Source of the DNA: Peptococcaceae bacterium
GTDB lineage: Bacteria; Bacillota; Dehalobacteriia; UBA4068; JAAVYR01
Length of the DNA stretch: 64,000 nt
Direction: 5' to 3'
Assembly: GCA_022791255.1 (NCBI GenBank)
Contig: JAAVYR010000018.1
Location: 1 to 64,000, forward strand
Each line of letters begins with the position of its first letter. The first letter of the stretch is position 1. Shown here in pieces: positions 6,681 to 14,952 of this stretch. The notes below the pieces were generated by a model. That model worked only from the letters and a program-made list of their open reading frames with translations, did no database searches and was not told the origin of the DNA. The translations under genes were made by a program, and so were the position numbers.

Positions 6681-7214
6681 ATGGAATTAAAAGGAAGTAA
6701 AACAGAAAAAAACTTATGGGAAGCATTTGCAGGGGAGTCTATGGCAAGAAACAAATACACTTATTTTTCCTCTGTAGCAGATAAGGAAGGCTACAAACAA
6801 ATTGCGGCCATCTTTACGGAAACGGCTGATAATGAAAAGGCTCATGCGAAAGTTTGGTTTAAATTGTTAGATGGGATTGGTACTACGGCTGAAAACTTAA
6901 AAGCTGCCGCTTGCGGGGAAAACGAAGAATGGACTGCTATGTATCCAAGAATGGCAAAAGAAGCTGATGAAGAAGGTTTTCCTGTGATTGCAGAACTGTT
7001 CCGCAAGGCTGCTGCTGTAGAAAAAGATCATGAAGAACGGTATAAAATCTTAGCTGAACACGTGGAAAACGGTACTGTTTTCAAAAGAGAAATGCAAATC
7101 GTATGGCAGTGCCGGAATTGCGGTCATATTTATGTAGGTACAGAAGCGCCGCAGGTTTGCCCTCTGTGCGCTCATCCCCAAAGCTTCTTTCAAGAATTAG
7201 CAAAGAATTATTAA
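6681..7214 (+). CDS. rbr: rubrerythrin
   Basis: The 177-residue protein reduces hydrogen peroxide at a diiron site. Residues 1-140 form the four-helix bundle, with the iron-binding motifs [17 protein letters not shown] and [10 protein letters not shown]. Residues 145-177 are the rubredoxin-like tail with CRNCG and CPLCAHP. I chose ATG 6681 because AGAGGAGG lies 9-10 nt upstream and the family begins [12 protein letters not shown]. It forms an operon with the upstream rubredoxin, its likely electron donor. A terminator follows at 7219-7252. Confidence 0.96.
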   Translation: MELKGSKTEKNLWEAFAGESMARNKYTYFSSVADKEGYKQIAAIFTETADNEKAHAKVWFKLLDGIGTTAENLKAAACGENEEWTAMYPRMAKEADEEGFPVIAELFRKAAAVEKDHEERYKILAEHVENGTVFKREMQIVWQCRNCGHIYVGTEAPQVCPLCAHPQSFFQELAKNY

Positions 7215-7218
7215 AACC

Positions 7219-7252
7219 TAAAAGACTGCCGTTTATATGGCAGTCTTTTTTA
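7219..7252 (+). terminator. terminator after rubrerythrin
   Basis: AAAAGACTGCC and GGCAGTCTTTT form a stem, with GTTTATAT as the loop, followed by a T run. Confidence 0.85.
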
Positions 7253-7299
7253 TAGAGGAAATTGTGGGAAATGTATAAAACGAAGTAAAAAGGGAAATA

Positions 7300-7327
7300 T
7301 TTACAAAAAGGGTTTTTATGGTATAAT
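7300..7327 (+). promoter_or_regulatory. promoter of the DUF1858-hslO unit
   Basis: TTTACA (7300-7305) and TATAAT (7322-7327) are spaced 16 nt apart, about 50 nt before the DUF1858 gene. Confidence 0.6.
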
Positions 7328-7378
7328 GACTTCAGTAAAAGTAAGTTTGATAAGAATTTATGAGAAGAGGGGAAAAAG

Positions 7379-7579
7379 ATGGATATGATTACGAAAGAAA
7401 TGAGTATTTTAGAAGCTGTACAGACTTGGCCAGAAACTGCTGCTGTATTTATGGAGTTTGGCATGGGATGCTTAGGCTGTATGGCAGCTCGGTTTGAAAA
7501 TATTGAACAAGGGGCTACTGCCCATGGTATTGATGTAGATGCATTGGTAGATGCTTTAAATGCAGCTATCGCTGAATAA
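7379..7579 (+). CDS. DUF1858 redox-disulfide domain protein
   Basis: The 66-residue protein is one complete DUF1858 domain (hybrid-cluster-protein-associated redox disulfide family). It contains the characteristic FMEFGMGCLGCMAARFEN with a CxxC pair at about residues 31-34. The domain is thought to act as a small thiol-disulfide or metal-handling module; no reaction is proven. The start at ATG 7379 follows AGAAGAGGGG. It is encoded 45 nt before hslO in the same direction, consistent with a redox-stress unit. Confidence 0.88.
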   Translation: MDMITKEMSILEAVQTWPETAAVFMEFGMGCLGCMAARFENIEQGATAHGIDVDALVDALNAAIAE

Positions 7580-7623
7580 AGCAGGATAAATCACAGTATG
7601 CAGGAGAAAAGGAGGAGGCTGTT

Positions 7624-8508
7624 ATGGCAGATTATTGTTTGAGAGGCATTAGTGAAAATGGACAAGTTCGGTTTTGGGCTATTCGCTCTACTGATTTGTG
7701 TGAGGCAGCTCGTCTTTGCCAGCAGTCTTCTCCTGTGGCTACTGCGGCTCTAGGCCGGTTACTTACGGCTGGCGTAATTATGGGATTATCCTTGAAGGAG
7801 CAAGACCAGATTACCCTGAAGGTGGAAGGCAATGGTCCCCTAGGACAGCTCATTGCCGTAGCGGAAGCAGACGGCACGGTGCGGGGCAGAGTGGAAAATC
7901 CTTTGGTCGTGGTGCCGGATAAAGCCCCTGGCAAGTTAGATGTAGGGCAGGCTGTAGGGCCAGATGGCTTCTTGCATGTTATCAAAGACATGGGTTTTGG
8001 CGAGCCTTATGTGGGGACAGTATCCCTTCTTAGCGGAGAGATTGCTGATGATATTAGCAATTATTATGTAGAGTCGGAGCAGGTGCCAACGGCGCTGGCA
8101 CTTGGCGTCATGATAGATAGAGATTATCATGTATCAGCTGCTGGGGGGTATATGGTGCAGCTCCTTCCTGGTGCAACAGAAGAAACAGCAGAAATACTTG
8201 AAAAAAACATCTTATCTTCTCCTGTGGTAAGCGCTATGATTGACCGTGGTGATACGCCGGAAGTCATGTTAGAGCAAATATTAGCAGGTATTGATTATAA
8301 GATTTTAGAGCATAAAGACGATATTAAATTTCAATGTCGTTGCTCTCATGAGAAATTAGCTGACGCCTTGGCAAGCTTAGGGACGGACGAGTTAACCGAT
8401 ATGAGAGAAACGATGGAGCAGGTAGAATTAACTTGTGGTTTTTGCGGAAAGAAGTATTATTTTGCGAAAGATGAATTGACGGAAATCATTGACCGCTTAG
8501 AGAAATAA
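7624..8508 (+). CDS. hslO: redox-regulated chaperone Hsp33
   Basis: Hsp33 is a holdase chaperone switched on by oxidation of its zinc-binding cysteines. The 294-residue protein has the N-terminal Hsp33 fold (RGISENGQVRFWAIRSTD, SPVATAALGRLLTAGVIMGL) and the four C-terminal zinc ligands in the order CxC (Cys238, Cys240) and CxxC (Cys271, Cys274). The start ATG 7624 is preceded by AAAGGAGGAGG. It follows the DUF1858 gene and precedes a HAD hydrolase. All key residues are intact. Confidence 0.96.
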   Translation: MADYCLRGISENGQVRFWAIRSTDLCEAARLCQQSSPVATAALGRLLTAGVIMGLSLKEQDQITLKVEGNGPLGQLIAVAEADGTVRGRVENPLVVVPDKAPGKLDVGQAVGPDGFLHVIKDMGFGEPYVGTVSLLSGEIADDISNYYVESEQVPTALALGVMIDRDYHVSAAGGYMVQLLPGATEETAEILEKNILSSPVVSAMIDRGDTPEVMLEQILAGIDYKILEHKDDIKFQCRCSHEKLADALASLGTDELTDMRETMEQVELTCGFCGKKYYFAKDELTEIIDRLEK

Positions 8509-8534
8509 CCCAAGAATAAATACCGGAGGAAAAC

Positions 8535-9266
8535 ATGAAGCAAGGGATTTTATTTGATTTAGACGGGACTCTTTGCAAAATGGATTTAGACCAATTTAAT
8601 AAAGCATATATGACGGGAATGGCAGAGTATTTCCAGGATATTGTGCCGATTGAGGCATTTGCCGGGCAAGTGATGAAGTCTTGCGGGTTTATGGTGGCCC
8701 ATGCTAATCCGTATATCTTTTGCAAGAATGTGTTTATGGAGCACTTTGCTAGAGTCTTTGGCCTCAATGAGGAGCAAGTATGGAACCGTTTGGTGGAATT
8801 TTATACAGAAGTATTCCCACAATATCGGGAATATGTAGAACCTTGCCCGGAAAACCAGGCGCTAATTGCTTTGGCACGGGAAAAGGGGTATAAAATTGCG
8901 GTAGCCAGCAATGCCATTATGCCGTTAGTTGCCATTGAGGAGCGGGTGCGCTGGGCTGGCTTAGACCCTGCCCAGTTCGACTTTGTCACTGGCATGGAAA
9001 ATATGCACTTCTGTAAGCCCAATACTGGCTTTTTCCAGGAGATTGCTCAGCATATTGGTGTGCCGGCAGAAAACTGTGTCATGCTAGGCAATGACCTTGC
9101 AGAGGATATGCCTGCCCACGAAATTGGCATGAGTACTTTTCTAATCGGAGAAGAAACTGATGGACAGGATGAGAATGTAGACTGGCATGGTAGCTTAGAA
9201 GATTTTGGAGAGCTGCTGGCAAATGATTTTGTTTTGCCGGAGCAACTATCGGACAGTGAAGCATAA
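8535..9266 (+). CDS. HAD-superfamily hydrolase
   Basis: The 243-residue protein is a class I HAD phosphohydrolase with all four motifs: DLDGTL with the Asp nucleophile near residue 8, ASNA (motif II), CKPN with the conserved Lys (motif III) and GNDLAED (motif IV). A helical cap (residues 20-95) sits between motifs I and II. The substrate cannot be predicted. It follows hslO by 26 nt with its own CGGAGGA ribosome site and ends at a bidirectional terminator. Confidence 0.85.
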   Translation: MKQGILFDLDGTLCKMDLDQFNKAYMTGMAEYFQDIVPIEAFAGQVMKSCGFMVAHANPYIFCKNVFMEHFARVFGLNEEQVWNRLVEFYTEVFPQYREYVEPCPENQALIALAREKGYKIAVASNAIMPLVAIEERVRWAGLDPAQFDFVTGMENMHFCKPNTGFFQEIAQHIGVPAENCVMLGNDLAEDMPAHEIGMSTFLIGEETDGQDENVDWHGSLEDFGELLANDFVLPEQLSDSEA

Positions 9267-9281
9267 GTAAAAAGCATAAAT

Positions 9282-9315
9282 AAAAAGGAGAGCAATCTAT
9301 TGCTCTCCTTTTTTT
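9282..9315. terminator. bidirectional terminator
   Basis: AAAAAGGAGAGCAA and TTGCTCTCCTTTTT form a long stem around TCTA, flanked by A and T runs. It serves the HAD gene on the plus strand and the 32-aa membrane-protein gene on the minus strand. Confidence 0.88.
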
Positions 9316-9322
9316 GTTCTTC

Positions 9323-9421
9323 TTATTTATTAGATTTTTTCTTTTTCAAATTACTGAAAATTGCAAAGCCTGCCACTAGGAAAAAGGCAATCGTTACAAT
9401 AATTTCTATTTTGTCATACAT
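9323..9421 (-). CDS. 32-residue single-span membrane protein
   Basis: This short reading frame encodes an acidic N-terminus (MYDKIE), one hydrophobic helix (IIVTIAFFLVAGFAIF) and a basic tail (SNLKKKKSNK). That layout predicts a one-span protein with its C-terminus in the cytoplasm. AAGAAGGGGAAG lies just upstream as a ribosome site, a promoter is at 9507-9480 and a terminator follows directly. So a complete transcription unit is present, and its small size alone should not exclude it. I recognise no family. Confidence 0.7.
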   Translation of the reverse strand: MYDKIEIIVTIAFFLVAGFAIFSNLKKKKSNK

Positions 9422-9479
9422 AGCTTCCCCTTCTTTCTTCTGCATGAGATGTCTGACATTGGTCTTGATTTTCTTTCCT

Positions 9480-9507
9480 ATTTTACCATGATAAGGTAGA
9501 AAGTCAA
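9480..9507 (-). promoter_or_regulatory. promoter of the 32-residue protein gene
   Basis: On the minus strand TTGACT (9507-9502) and TAAAAT (9485-9480) are spaced 16 nt apart, 59 nt before the start codon. Confidence 0.65.
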
Positions 9508-9556
9508 GATTATCCCAGACAATGAATGGCGATGCCGCAGAAAAAAGGGGCTGATT

Positions 9557-10288
9557 TTATCTTCTCATTTTATGTCCGCAATAAGGGCAAACCAGGTAAT
9601 ATTCATCGGTTTCTAAATAATCTATTAATTCTTTTCTGCTGGTTTCTGGCAGCGGCATAGGGATTTGCGCTAACATATCCCGAGATGGGATAAATACTTT
9701 ATCTCCTGGGTAGATGATTTTATCTTCGCTAAGCTGCGGATTTACGGTGAGTATTTGGTCTACGGTAAAGCCGTTTTCTTTGGCGATTTTATAGAGAGTG
9801 TCGCCTTTTTTTACAGTGTAAACATAAGGCTTGCTTTGACTAGGTTTCCAATTGTCCATTTCGTCATCATCATATTCATGACAATGACAGTGATAGCGGT
9901 CGCCTTCTGGGCTAACATAGTCCATTTCATACTTGGAGCGATATTTATCGGTATAATAGGCTTCTTCTTTTTTTGCTGCTGGTTTTTCATAACTGTAATA
10001 TTTGCTGCTCACTGGCATAGCGGCATAGTCGGAGTCTAATTCAAAATCCTCATAAGCGGCAGCGGCTTCTTCGGCGCGGGGCTGTGGACGAACGGGACGG
10101 CAGCCGGGCGGGCATTTTGGTGGTTGGGGTTTACTTTCTTTTTCTGGGATGAAGACTTTGTCTCCGATGTAAATTTGGTTTGGATTGGTGATTTGCGGAT
10201 TGGCGTCCATCAGTTCATCCAATGTGAGTTTATGGCTTTGGGCAATTTGCCAAAGGGTTTCTCCTTTTTTAATGGTATGTATTTTCAT
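9557..10288 (-). CDS. double-LysM protein with Cys-rich tail
   Basis: The 243-residue protein has two LysM peptidoglycan-binding domains: residues 1-50 (IHTIKKGETLWQIAQSHKLT ... GDKVFIPE) and about 155-205 (YTVKKGDTLYKIAKENGFTV ... GDKVFIPS). Between them is a Tyr/Glu/Asp-rich linker with HCHCHEYDDDE. The C-terminus is a short CPYCGHKMRR knuckle. There is no signal peptide. This recalls spore-coat or SafA-like LysM proteins, which lack classical signals and act at the forespore, but the identity is not secure. I placed the start at 10288, where AGGGGGAAT precedes ATG. Confidence 0.8.
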   Translation of the reverse strand: MKIHTIKKGETLWQIAQSHKLTLDELMDANPQITNPNQIYIGDKVFIPEKESKPQPPKCPPGCRPVRPQPRAEEAAAAYEDFELDSDYAAMPVSSKYYSYEKPAAKKEEAYYTDKYRSKYEMDYVSPEGDRYHCHCHEYDDDEMDNWKPSQSKPYVYTVKKGDTLYKIAKENGFTVDQILTVNPQLSEDKIIYPGDKVFIPSRDMLAQIPMPLPETSRKELIDYLETDEYYLVCPYCGHKMRR

Positions 10289-10386
10289 TGATATTCCCCC
10301 TAAAAAGTTCATTTTTTCTCATAGTATTCTGGTTCTTTGAATTGGTGCTTGTATGCTGGGAAGATTTAACTTGGGAAGATTTGTTT

Positions 10387-10415
10387 TTGAGTTTCGGACC
10401 GGGGTATGGTAAAAT
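10387..10415 (+). promoter_or_regulatory. promoter of the DUF362 gene
   Basis: TTGAGT (10387-10392) and TAAAAT (10410-10415) are spaced 17 nt apart, about 70 nt before the start codon. Confidence 0.55.
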
Positions 10416-10486
10416 GACAGAGAATTATCTAGTATCAGCTGGATGTGTTAGATGTATGGATTAAAATGAAATTATGAGGAATAGCA

Positions 10487-11638
10487 ATGGAAAAGGTTGC
10501 TTTATGTAAGTGTCAGTCTTATGAAGAAAAAGAGATTGCAGACGCTCTATATCAAGGGTTTGATTTGTTAGCAGCTGAAGAGTTTTTACCTGGAGCGGGA
10601 CAGATTGTTTTCTTGAAGACAAATTTGCTGATGGCGAAATCTCCAAAAAGTGCCGTCGTAACCCATCCTGCTGTGGTAGAGGCGGTAGCCGCTTATTTTT
10701 GTAAAAGAGGCGCTCGGGTTATTATTGGCGATAGCCCCGGAGGGCCGTTTTTACCTGGACTGCTGAAAAGTGCATATCATGCAGCGGGGCTAATAGGGGT
10801 AGCGGAGCGGACAGACAGTACATTAAATTATGATGTATCAGTACAGGAAGTGCTAGCTGCAGAAAAGACAAGAACTAATTCTTTTTCTATGGTAAAGGCT
10901 ATGTTAGAAGCTGACGCCATCATCTCCCTAGCAAAGCTAAAAACCCACTCAATGATGATGTATAGTGGTGCTGCAAAAAATATGTATGGCGCCATTGCCG
11001 GCATGGCAAAGGTGGATTATCATTTACGGCTGCCAAATTATACGGATTTTGCTCATCTTTTAGTAGATGTTTGCGAGACGGTAAAACCTGTTTTTAGTAT
11101 CATAGACGGCATTGTTGCCATGGAAGGGAACGGTCCCTCTGGCGGTATGCCGCGGCAAGTGGGTGCGCTGGTTATGGGAAAAAATCCCTATGCTGTTGAT
11201 TGGATTGGTGCTAGTGTATTGGGGATGTCGCCTGAAGATATCCCAATGCTTGCAGCGGCAAGAGAACGGGGGCTGGTGACGCCTGCAGATATCCATATAT
11301 ATGGAGAAGAACTAAGCACTTTGCAAATCACTGATTTGCAGCTGCCAGATAGCCGGCCTATCCATTTTTATCATCAAAAGTTGCCGGGGTTTTTATCTGA
11401 CTGGTTGGATAATCGCATCAAACCTAGGGTTCGAGTAGAGAAAAACCGCTGCATTGGTTGTGGTAAATGTGTAGCCCATTGCCCGCCGCGTGCTATGTCA
11501 CTGGTAGATAAAGTTCCTAAGATAGCGGAAAAGAAGTGTATTTGCTGTTTTTGTTGTCAGGAGCTTTGCCCAGAAAAAGCCATCGAGATATATCGAGGCT
11601 GGCTAGGCAGGTTCTTAATGGAGCATAAAAAATCATAA
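10487..11638 (+). CDS. DUF362 protein with two [4Fe-4S] clusters
   Basis: Residues 1-300 are a DUF362 domain (FLKTNLLMAKSPKSAVVTHP, IIGDSPGGPF, SLAKLKTHSMMMYSGAAKNM, YAVDWIGASVLGM). Residues 318-370 are a bacterial ferredoxin module with CIGCGKCVAHCPP and CCFCCQELCPEKA, enough for two [4Fe-4S] clusters. DUF362 proteins are iron-sulfur redox proteins of unsettled function, common in anaerobes. It stands alone after a promoter; GAGGAA is the ribosome site. An extra Cys in the second cluster motif (CICCFCC) is worth noting but does not remove any ligand. Confidence 0.85.
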   Translation: MEKVALCKCQSYEEKEIADALYQGFDLLAAEEFLPGAGQIVFLKTNLLMAKSPKSAVVTHPAVVEAVAAYFCKRGARVIIGDSPGGPFLPGLLKSAYHAAGLIGVAERTDSTLNYDVSVQEVLAAEKTRTNSFSMVKAMLEADAIISLAKLKTHSMMMYSGAAKNMYGAIAGMAKVDYHLRLPNYTDFAHLLVDVCETVKPVFSIIDGIVAMEGNGPSGGMPRQVGALVMGKNPYAVDWIGASVLGMSPEDIPMLAAARERGLVTPADIHIYGEELSTLQITDLQLPDSRPIHFYHQKLPGFLSDWLDNRIKPRVRVEKNRCIGCGKCVAHCPPRAMSLVDKVPKIAEKKCICCFCCQELCPEKAIEIYRGWLGRFLMEHKKS

Positions 11639-11665
11639 ATTTTATAGGCTTAATAGAAATGAATA

Positions 11666-11694
11666 TTGATAGAATATTTAAGATATGGTAGAAT
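11666..11694 (+). promoter_or_regulatory. promoter placed directly before the ylbF-like start codon
   Basis: TTGATA (11666-11671) and TAGAAT (11689-11694) are spaced 17 nt apart. The -10 box ends only six bases before the ATG at 11701, so the transcript would start at or within a base or two of the start codon. Confidence 0.6.
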
Positions 11695-11700
11695 GATAAC

Positions 11701-12084
11701 ATGAGAGATGAAATTAATTTACAAACTACAAAAATATTGGCGGGCTGTCATGATCTTGCGGTCCTATTAAAGGATAGTCCGGAATTTGCTGCTTACCAAA
11801 AGGCCAAGGAGGCTGTGGGCAAAAATGAGTCAGTTTTGGAGCTTTTAATGAAGTTTCGTGCTCTGCAAATGCGAGTTCAAGTAGCTCATTTAGGTAAGGC
11901 AGAAAATCTGGCCCTAGAAAAAGAATTAGACGATATGTATTTTACTTTGAGCATGTATCCGGAAATCAATGATTTCTTAAATGCAGAGTATCGTTTTTCT
12001 AAACTGGTAGGAGAAATGCAAAAGATTTTTGCCAGTGAGCTTGGGGTGGAGCAGGCAGCAATGGAATTGCCCAATTTAAACTAA
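11701..12084 (+). CDS. YlbF/YmcA-family protein
   Basis: The 127-residue, helix-rich protein matches the YlbF family: LLKDSPEFAAYQKAKEAVGK, ELLMKFRALQ, then YRFSKLVGEMQKIFASELG. In Bacillus the relatives YlbF and YmcA form a complex with YaaT that steers RNase Y-dependent mRNA maturation and development. A similar role here is plausible but unproven. No ribosome-binding sequence is seen, and the promoter -10 lies immediately upstream, which suggests a leaderless mRNA. perR follows 65 nt downstream. Confidence 0.85.
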   Translation: MRDEINLQTTKILAGCHDLAVLLKDSPEFAAYQKAKEAVGKNESVLELLMKFRALQMRVQVAHLGKAENLALEKELDDMYFTLSMYPEINDFLNAEYRFSKLVGEMQKIFASELGVEQAAMELPNLN

Positions 12085-12149
12085 TCTCAATTTAAACCAG
12101 TTTAGTCCAGATAGGCAAAAGAAACATAGATATCAGACAGGTGGTAGTT

Positions 12150-12605
12150 ATGGGGGAAAAAGGTGTATTACGGCAGCAGCAAGTACCGTCGGCGGCAGCT
12201 GCAGCAAAACCAGCAATCGCAAAACAAAAGAGAATGACAAAACAAAAGGCATTAATCTGGCAGATATTATCCGAGACCAAATGTCATCCGACAGCAGAGT
12301 GGGTATATGCAGAAGCCAGGAAGGCAATGCCCAATATTAGTTTGGGTACGGTATACCGTAATTTACAGCTTCTGGTGGCAGATGGGTTGGCGCAAGAATT
12401 AAACTATGGTAAGAATGTCAGCCATTTTGATGCTAATGCAGGTATGCATTATCATTTTGTTTGTGAAAAGTGCGGTCGTGTTTATGATATTGAGACGCCG
12501 TTAAAAAAGAGCATTTTTTCTCCCGGGGAAGATTGTGGCTGTGGCAAGGTACACCATTATCGGTTAGAGTTTTACGGAGTGTGTCACCATTGTCATGGTA
12601 AATAA
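12150..12605 (+). CDS. perR: PerR-type Fur-family regulator
   Basis: The 151-residue metal-dependent repressor has a winged helix (SLGTVYRNLQLLVADGLAQE) and the full set of PerR-like regulatory metal ligands: His46, Asp94, His100, His102 and Asp113. The structural zinc site is made by Cys105/Cys108 and Cys145/Cys148. Asp rather than Glu at the fifth position is typical of peroxide-sensing PerR. The first 28 residues are an unusual Gln/Ala/Lys-rich extension. I chose ATG 12150, with AGGTGG upstream. It probably controls the peroxide-defence genes nearby; no direct PerR box was assigned. Confidence 0.88.
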   Translation: MGEKGVLRQQQVPSAAAAAKPAIAKQKRMTKQKALIWQILSETKCHPTAEWVYAEARKAMPNISLGTVYRNLQLLVADGLAQELNYGKNVSHFDANAGMHYHFVCEKCGRVYDIETPLKKSIFSPGEDCGCGKVHHYRLEFYGVCHHCHGK

Positions 12606-12663
12606 GTAAATAAGTAAATAAATATTTGTGGTATAGGACATTCAGGATTGCAGGATTGATTGT

Positions 12664-12700
12664 AAAAAAGTCGGTGAATTTTCATCGGCTTTTCTTTTTG
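12664..12700 (+). terminator. terminator after perR
   Basis: AAAAGTCGGTGAA pairs with TTCATCGGCTTTT (with G-T pairs), followed by CTTTTTG. The preceding 12606-12660 and following 12701-12870 hold no gene that I can support. Confidence 0.75.
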
Positions 12701-12870
12701 TCTTGTTTTATTAGTTGACACCTGACTGGTTTTTTATTATCATATCTTTATGCTCATCAGAATAAAATGATTGTTTTTCATATTATTTTCATTTTAAGTT
12801 ATGATAATGTTAGATGTATTTTGAAAGACAGATGAAAAAGCAGATTGATGAATTTAGGAGGAAGTAAACT

Positions 12871-13581
12871 GTGGTTATTCAAAAAATCCGTAATACAACA
12901 AAAAATCAAAAGACCTTGCTGGGGATTATGGTAGCTGTTTTAATCTTTGGTCTTTTAGCTAGTTATTTTATCTGGCAATCTCCTGATTTTGGTACTAACC
13001 AAGGCCAAATGACCCCAGAGCAGATTGATAAGCAATTAGAAGCATATGATGACTCCATCGCCAAAGCCAAAGAAGAATTGGCAGCAAAACCTGACGACTA
13101 TAGCCTTTTAGTAAATCTTGCTTCTCTTTATCAAGCCCAAGGAGAATTATTAACAGAAGCAGAACGGTATAACGATGTGCTTACTAGCTATGCTAATGTA
13201 ATCGAATATTACACAAGAGCACTTGCCAATAAACCAGCTGAACTCAATGCTAGCGCAGAAGCAGATATTTATGCAAAAATTGCTAACGCAAACTGGGTAA
13301 TTGGCTACAATGAAGGGGCAGACGAGGCTTTTGCTAAAGCATTGGCATTAGACCCAACCAATTGGTCTATCAACTATCTCCATGTGATGTATTTATTCAG
13401 TGCGAATGGTGTTGACGCTGCTTTAAGCGCAGCTAAAGATTATCAAGCTCTGGTAAAAGATGATGCTGAACTTAGCAAAAATGCTGACGCTTTGGTAAAT
13501 CAAATCCAACAAGTAAAGGATAGCAGAGACCAAGAAAACCAAAATCAGGATAATCAAGATAGCGAACAAGAAAATCAATAA
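12871..13581 (+). CDS. membrane-anchored tetratricopeptide-repeat protein
   Basis: The 236-residue protein has one N-terminal membrane helix (residues 16-36, LLGIMVAVLIFGLLASYFIW) and an extracytoplasmic part with about four TPR-like helical pairs (residues 65-205, e.g. YSLLVNLASLYQAQGELL, ADEAFAKALALDPTNWSINY). The C-terminus is a Gln/Asn/Glu/Asp-rich tail. TPR domains scaffold protein complexes; the partner is unknown. The start is GTG with AGGAGG 12 nt upstream. It is a monocistronic unit ended by a strong terminator. Confidence 0.8.
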   Translation: MVIQKIRNTTKNQKTLLGIMVAVLIFGLLASYFIWQSPDFGTNQGQMTPEQIDKQLEAYDDSIAKAKEELAAKPDDYSLLVNLASLYQAQGELLTEAERYNDVLTSYANVIEYYTRALANKPAELNASAEADIYAKIANANWVIGYNEGADEAFAKALALDPTNWSINYLHVMYLFSANGVDAALSAAKDYQALVKDDAELSKNADALVNQIQQVKDSRDQENQNQDNQDSEQENQ

Positions 13582-13614
13582 ACATGAAGCTATTTGAAAG
13601 ATATGGGTATTTGT

Positions 13615-13650
13615 AAGAGCTGATAGAAAACTTCTATCAGCTCTTTTTGT
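13615..13650 (+). terminator. terminator after the TPR gene
   Basis: AAGAGCTGATAGAA and TTCTATCAGCTCTT pair around AAC, with a T run behind. Confidence 0.88.
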
Positions 13651-13754
13651 TTTTCTGTCTGTTGAGGTTTTGTCGGAACTATGATAAACTATAATAAAGT
13701 AATCAATATAAGACATCTGAAAATATAAGTAATCACATAAGCGAGGCTAGAAAT

Positions 13755-14714
13755 ATGAAAATGGTAACTAAAAAGAAATCTATCTTATTGTTGACGGTTG
13801 CATTGTTGACTACGGTGCTATGTTTGAGCGGCTGCAAGGATAATGGCGGTCAAAATGCTCAAAAGATGGAAATCGGTGCTAATCCGCAGATTATTGCCGG
13901 TGGTTTATGGCATACGGTAGCCTTAATGGAAGATGGTACTGTGCAGGCTATGGGCAATAATGAGTATGGCCAGTGCGATGTAGGGGATTGGCAGGATATC
14001 GTTTCTGTGGGGGCTAGTAGCTTCAGCACCTTTGGACTGAAAGCTGATGGCACTATAGTTGCTGTGGGACGAGATGTTTTTGATATCTCAGAAGTGGAAA
14101 AATGGACGGATATTGCAGTACTTACTGTAGGTGCTGACTATGTAGTAGGTATTAAGACCGATGGCACGATGATTGCGGCTGGCTATAATGACCGCGGCAA
14201 CTGTGATGTAGAGGACTGGACGAATATCACAGCAGTGGCCGCTTTTGGCCACACTTTGGGATTAAAGGCAGATGGCACAGTGGTAGTGGCTGGTGGCGTT
14301 GGTGTGGAAGATTTCGGTGAGTGTAATGTGGCTGACTGGACGGATATGGTAGCAGTAGCTGCTGGTAACAGCCATAGTGTGGGCCTTAAAAAAGATGGTA
14401 CGGTAATCGCCATTGGGGATAATCGTTTTGGCGCTTGTAATGTGGACCATTGGACAGATATTGTAGCTATAGACGCATATGGACAACAAACTGTTGGGCT
14501 GAAGGCAGATGGTACGGTAGTAGTCTGTGGGCAAGATGGCTATGGACAATTGACAGATGCTTTGAGCTGGCGGAATATTGCAGCCATTTATGCGCTGCAA
14601 GACCGTGTAGTTGGTATTAAAACAGATGGTTCTATTGTTGCAGCTGGCTTTGGCGATACTTCTATGGAAAGCTGGACCGGAGTGAAACAGCTAAATCGGC
14701 AAGTAGTGGAATAA
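13755..14714 (+). CDS. RCC1-repeat lipoprotein
   Basis: The 319-residue protein begins with a lipoprotein signal peptide ending in LSGC (lipid-anchored Cys about 27). The rest is seven repeats of about 40 residues with the pattern (V/I)GLKADGTVVAxG ... xxWTDIVAVAAG, the signature of an RCC1-type seven-bladed beta-propeller. Such propellers bind protein or carbohydrate partners; nothing points to a specific ligand. It is a single gene, probably displayed on the outer face of the cytoplasmic membrane. The repeat number and length are complete for one propeller. Confidence 0.88.
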   Translation: MKMVTKKKSILLLTVALLTTVLCLSGCKDNGGQNAQKMEIGANPQIIAGGLWHTVALMEDGTVQAMGNNEYGQCDVGDWQDIVSVGASSFSTFGLKADGTIVAVGRDVFDISEVEKWTDIAVLTVGADYVVGIKTDGTMIAAGYNDRGNCDVEDWTNITAVAAFGHTLGLKADGTVVVAGGVGVEDFGECNVADWTDMVAVAAGNSHSVGLKKDGTVIAIGDNRFGACNVDHWTDIVAIDAYGQQTVGLKADGTVVVCGQDGYGQLTDALSWRNIAAIYALQDRVVGIKTDGSIVAAGFGDTSMESWTGVKQLNRQVVE

Positions 14715-14725
14715 GCTGACAATAA

Positions 14726-14752
14726 GACTCTTTGACTTCGCTCAAAATGACT
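14726..14752 (+). repeat. dispersed intergenic repeat, copy 1
   Basis: GACTCTTTGACTTCGCTC followed by AAAATGACT closely resembles a segment after ftsZ (62398-62424). Related short TTCGCTC-type repeats are common between genes in Clostridia and Negativicutes. Confidence 0.45.
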
Positions 14753-14860
14753 TGCTATGCCACGCTGTACGAAATATTACTAACTACTTCTAATACTTAT
14801 ACTTTACTAAGGAGGTAGTGGGTTTCACTTTTGTACCCAGTGGTGGATTACAGAATCTGT

Positions 14861-14889
14861 TTGACAAGATAGCCTGGGGGTGCTATCAT
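14861..14889 (+). promoter_or_regulatory. promoter of the his-leader/ior operon
   Basis: A consensus TTGACA (14861-14866) and TATCAT (14884-14889) are spaced exactly 17 nt apart. The transcript would have a leader of about 250 nt before iorA, holding a short peptide gene and a terminator. Confidence 0.8.
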
Positions 14890-14952
14890 AAATAATATAG
14901 TAAAGAGTCATCTAAAAGCTATGTAATAAAGGGCTGAAAGAGGATGTTTGTT

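Noticed and set aside
14818-14895. 25-codon frame (GTG start) just before the His leader
   Set aside because: It runs across the -35 and -10 boxes of the leader promoter and its ribosome site is too close to the start; no sign of a real peptide.
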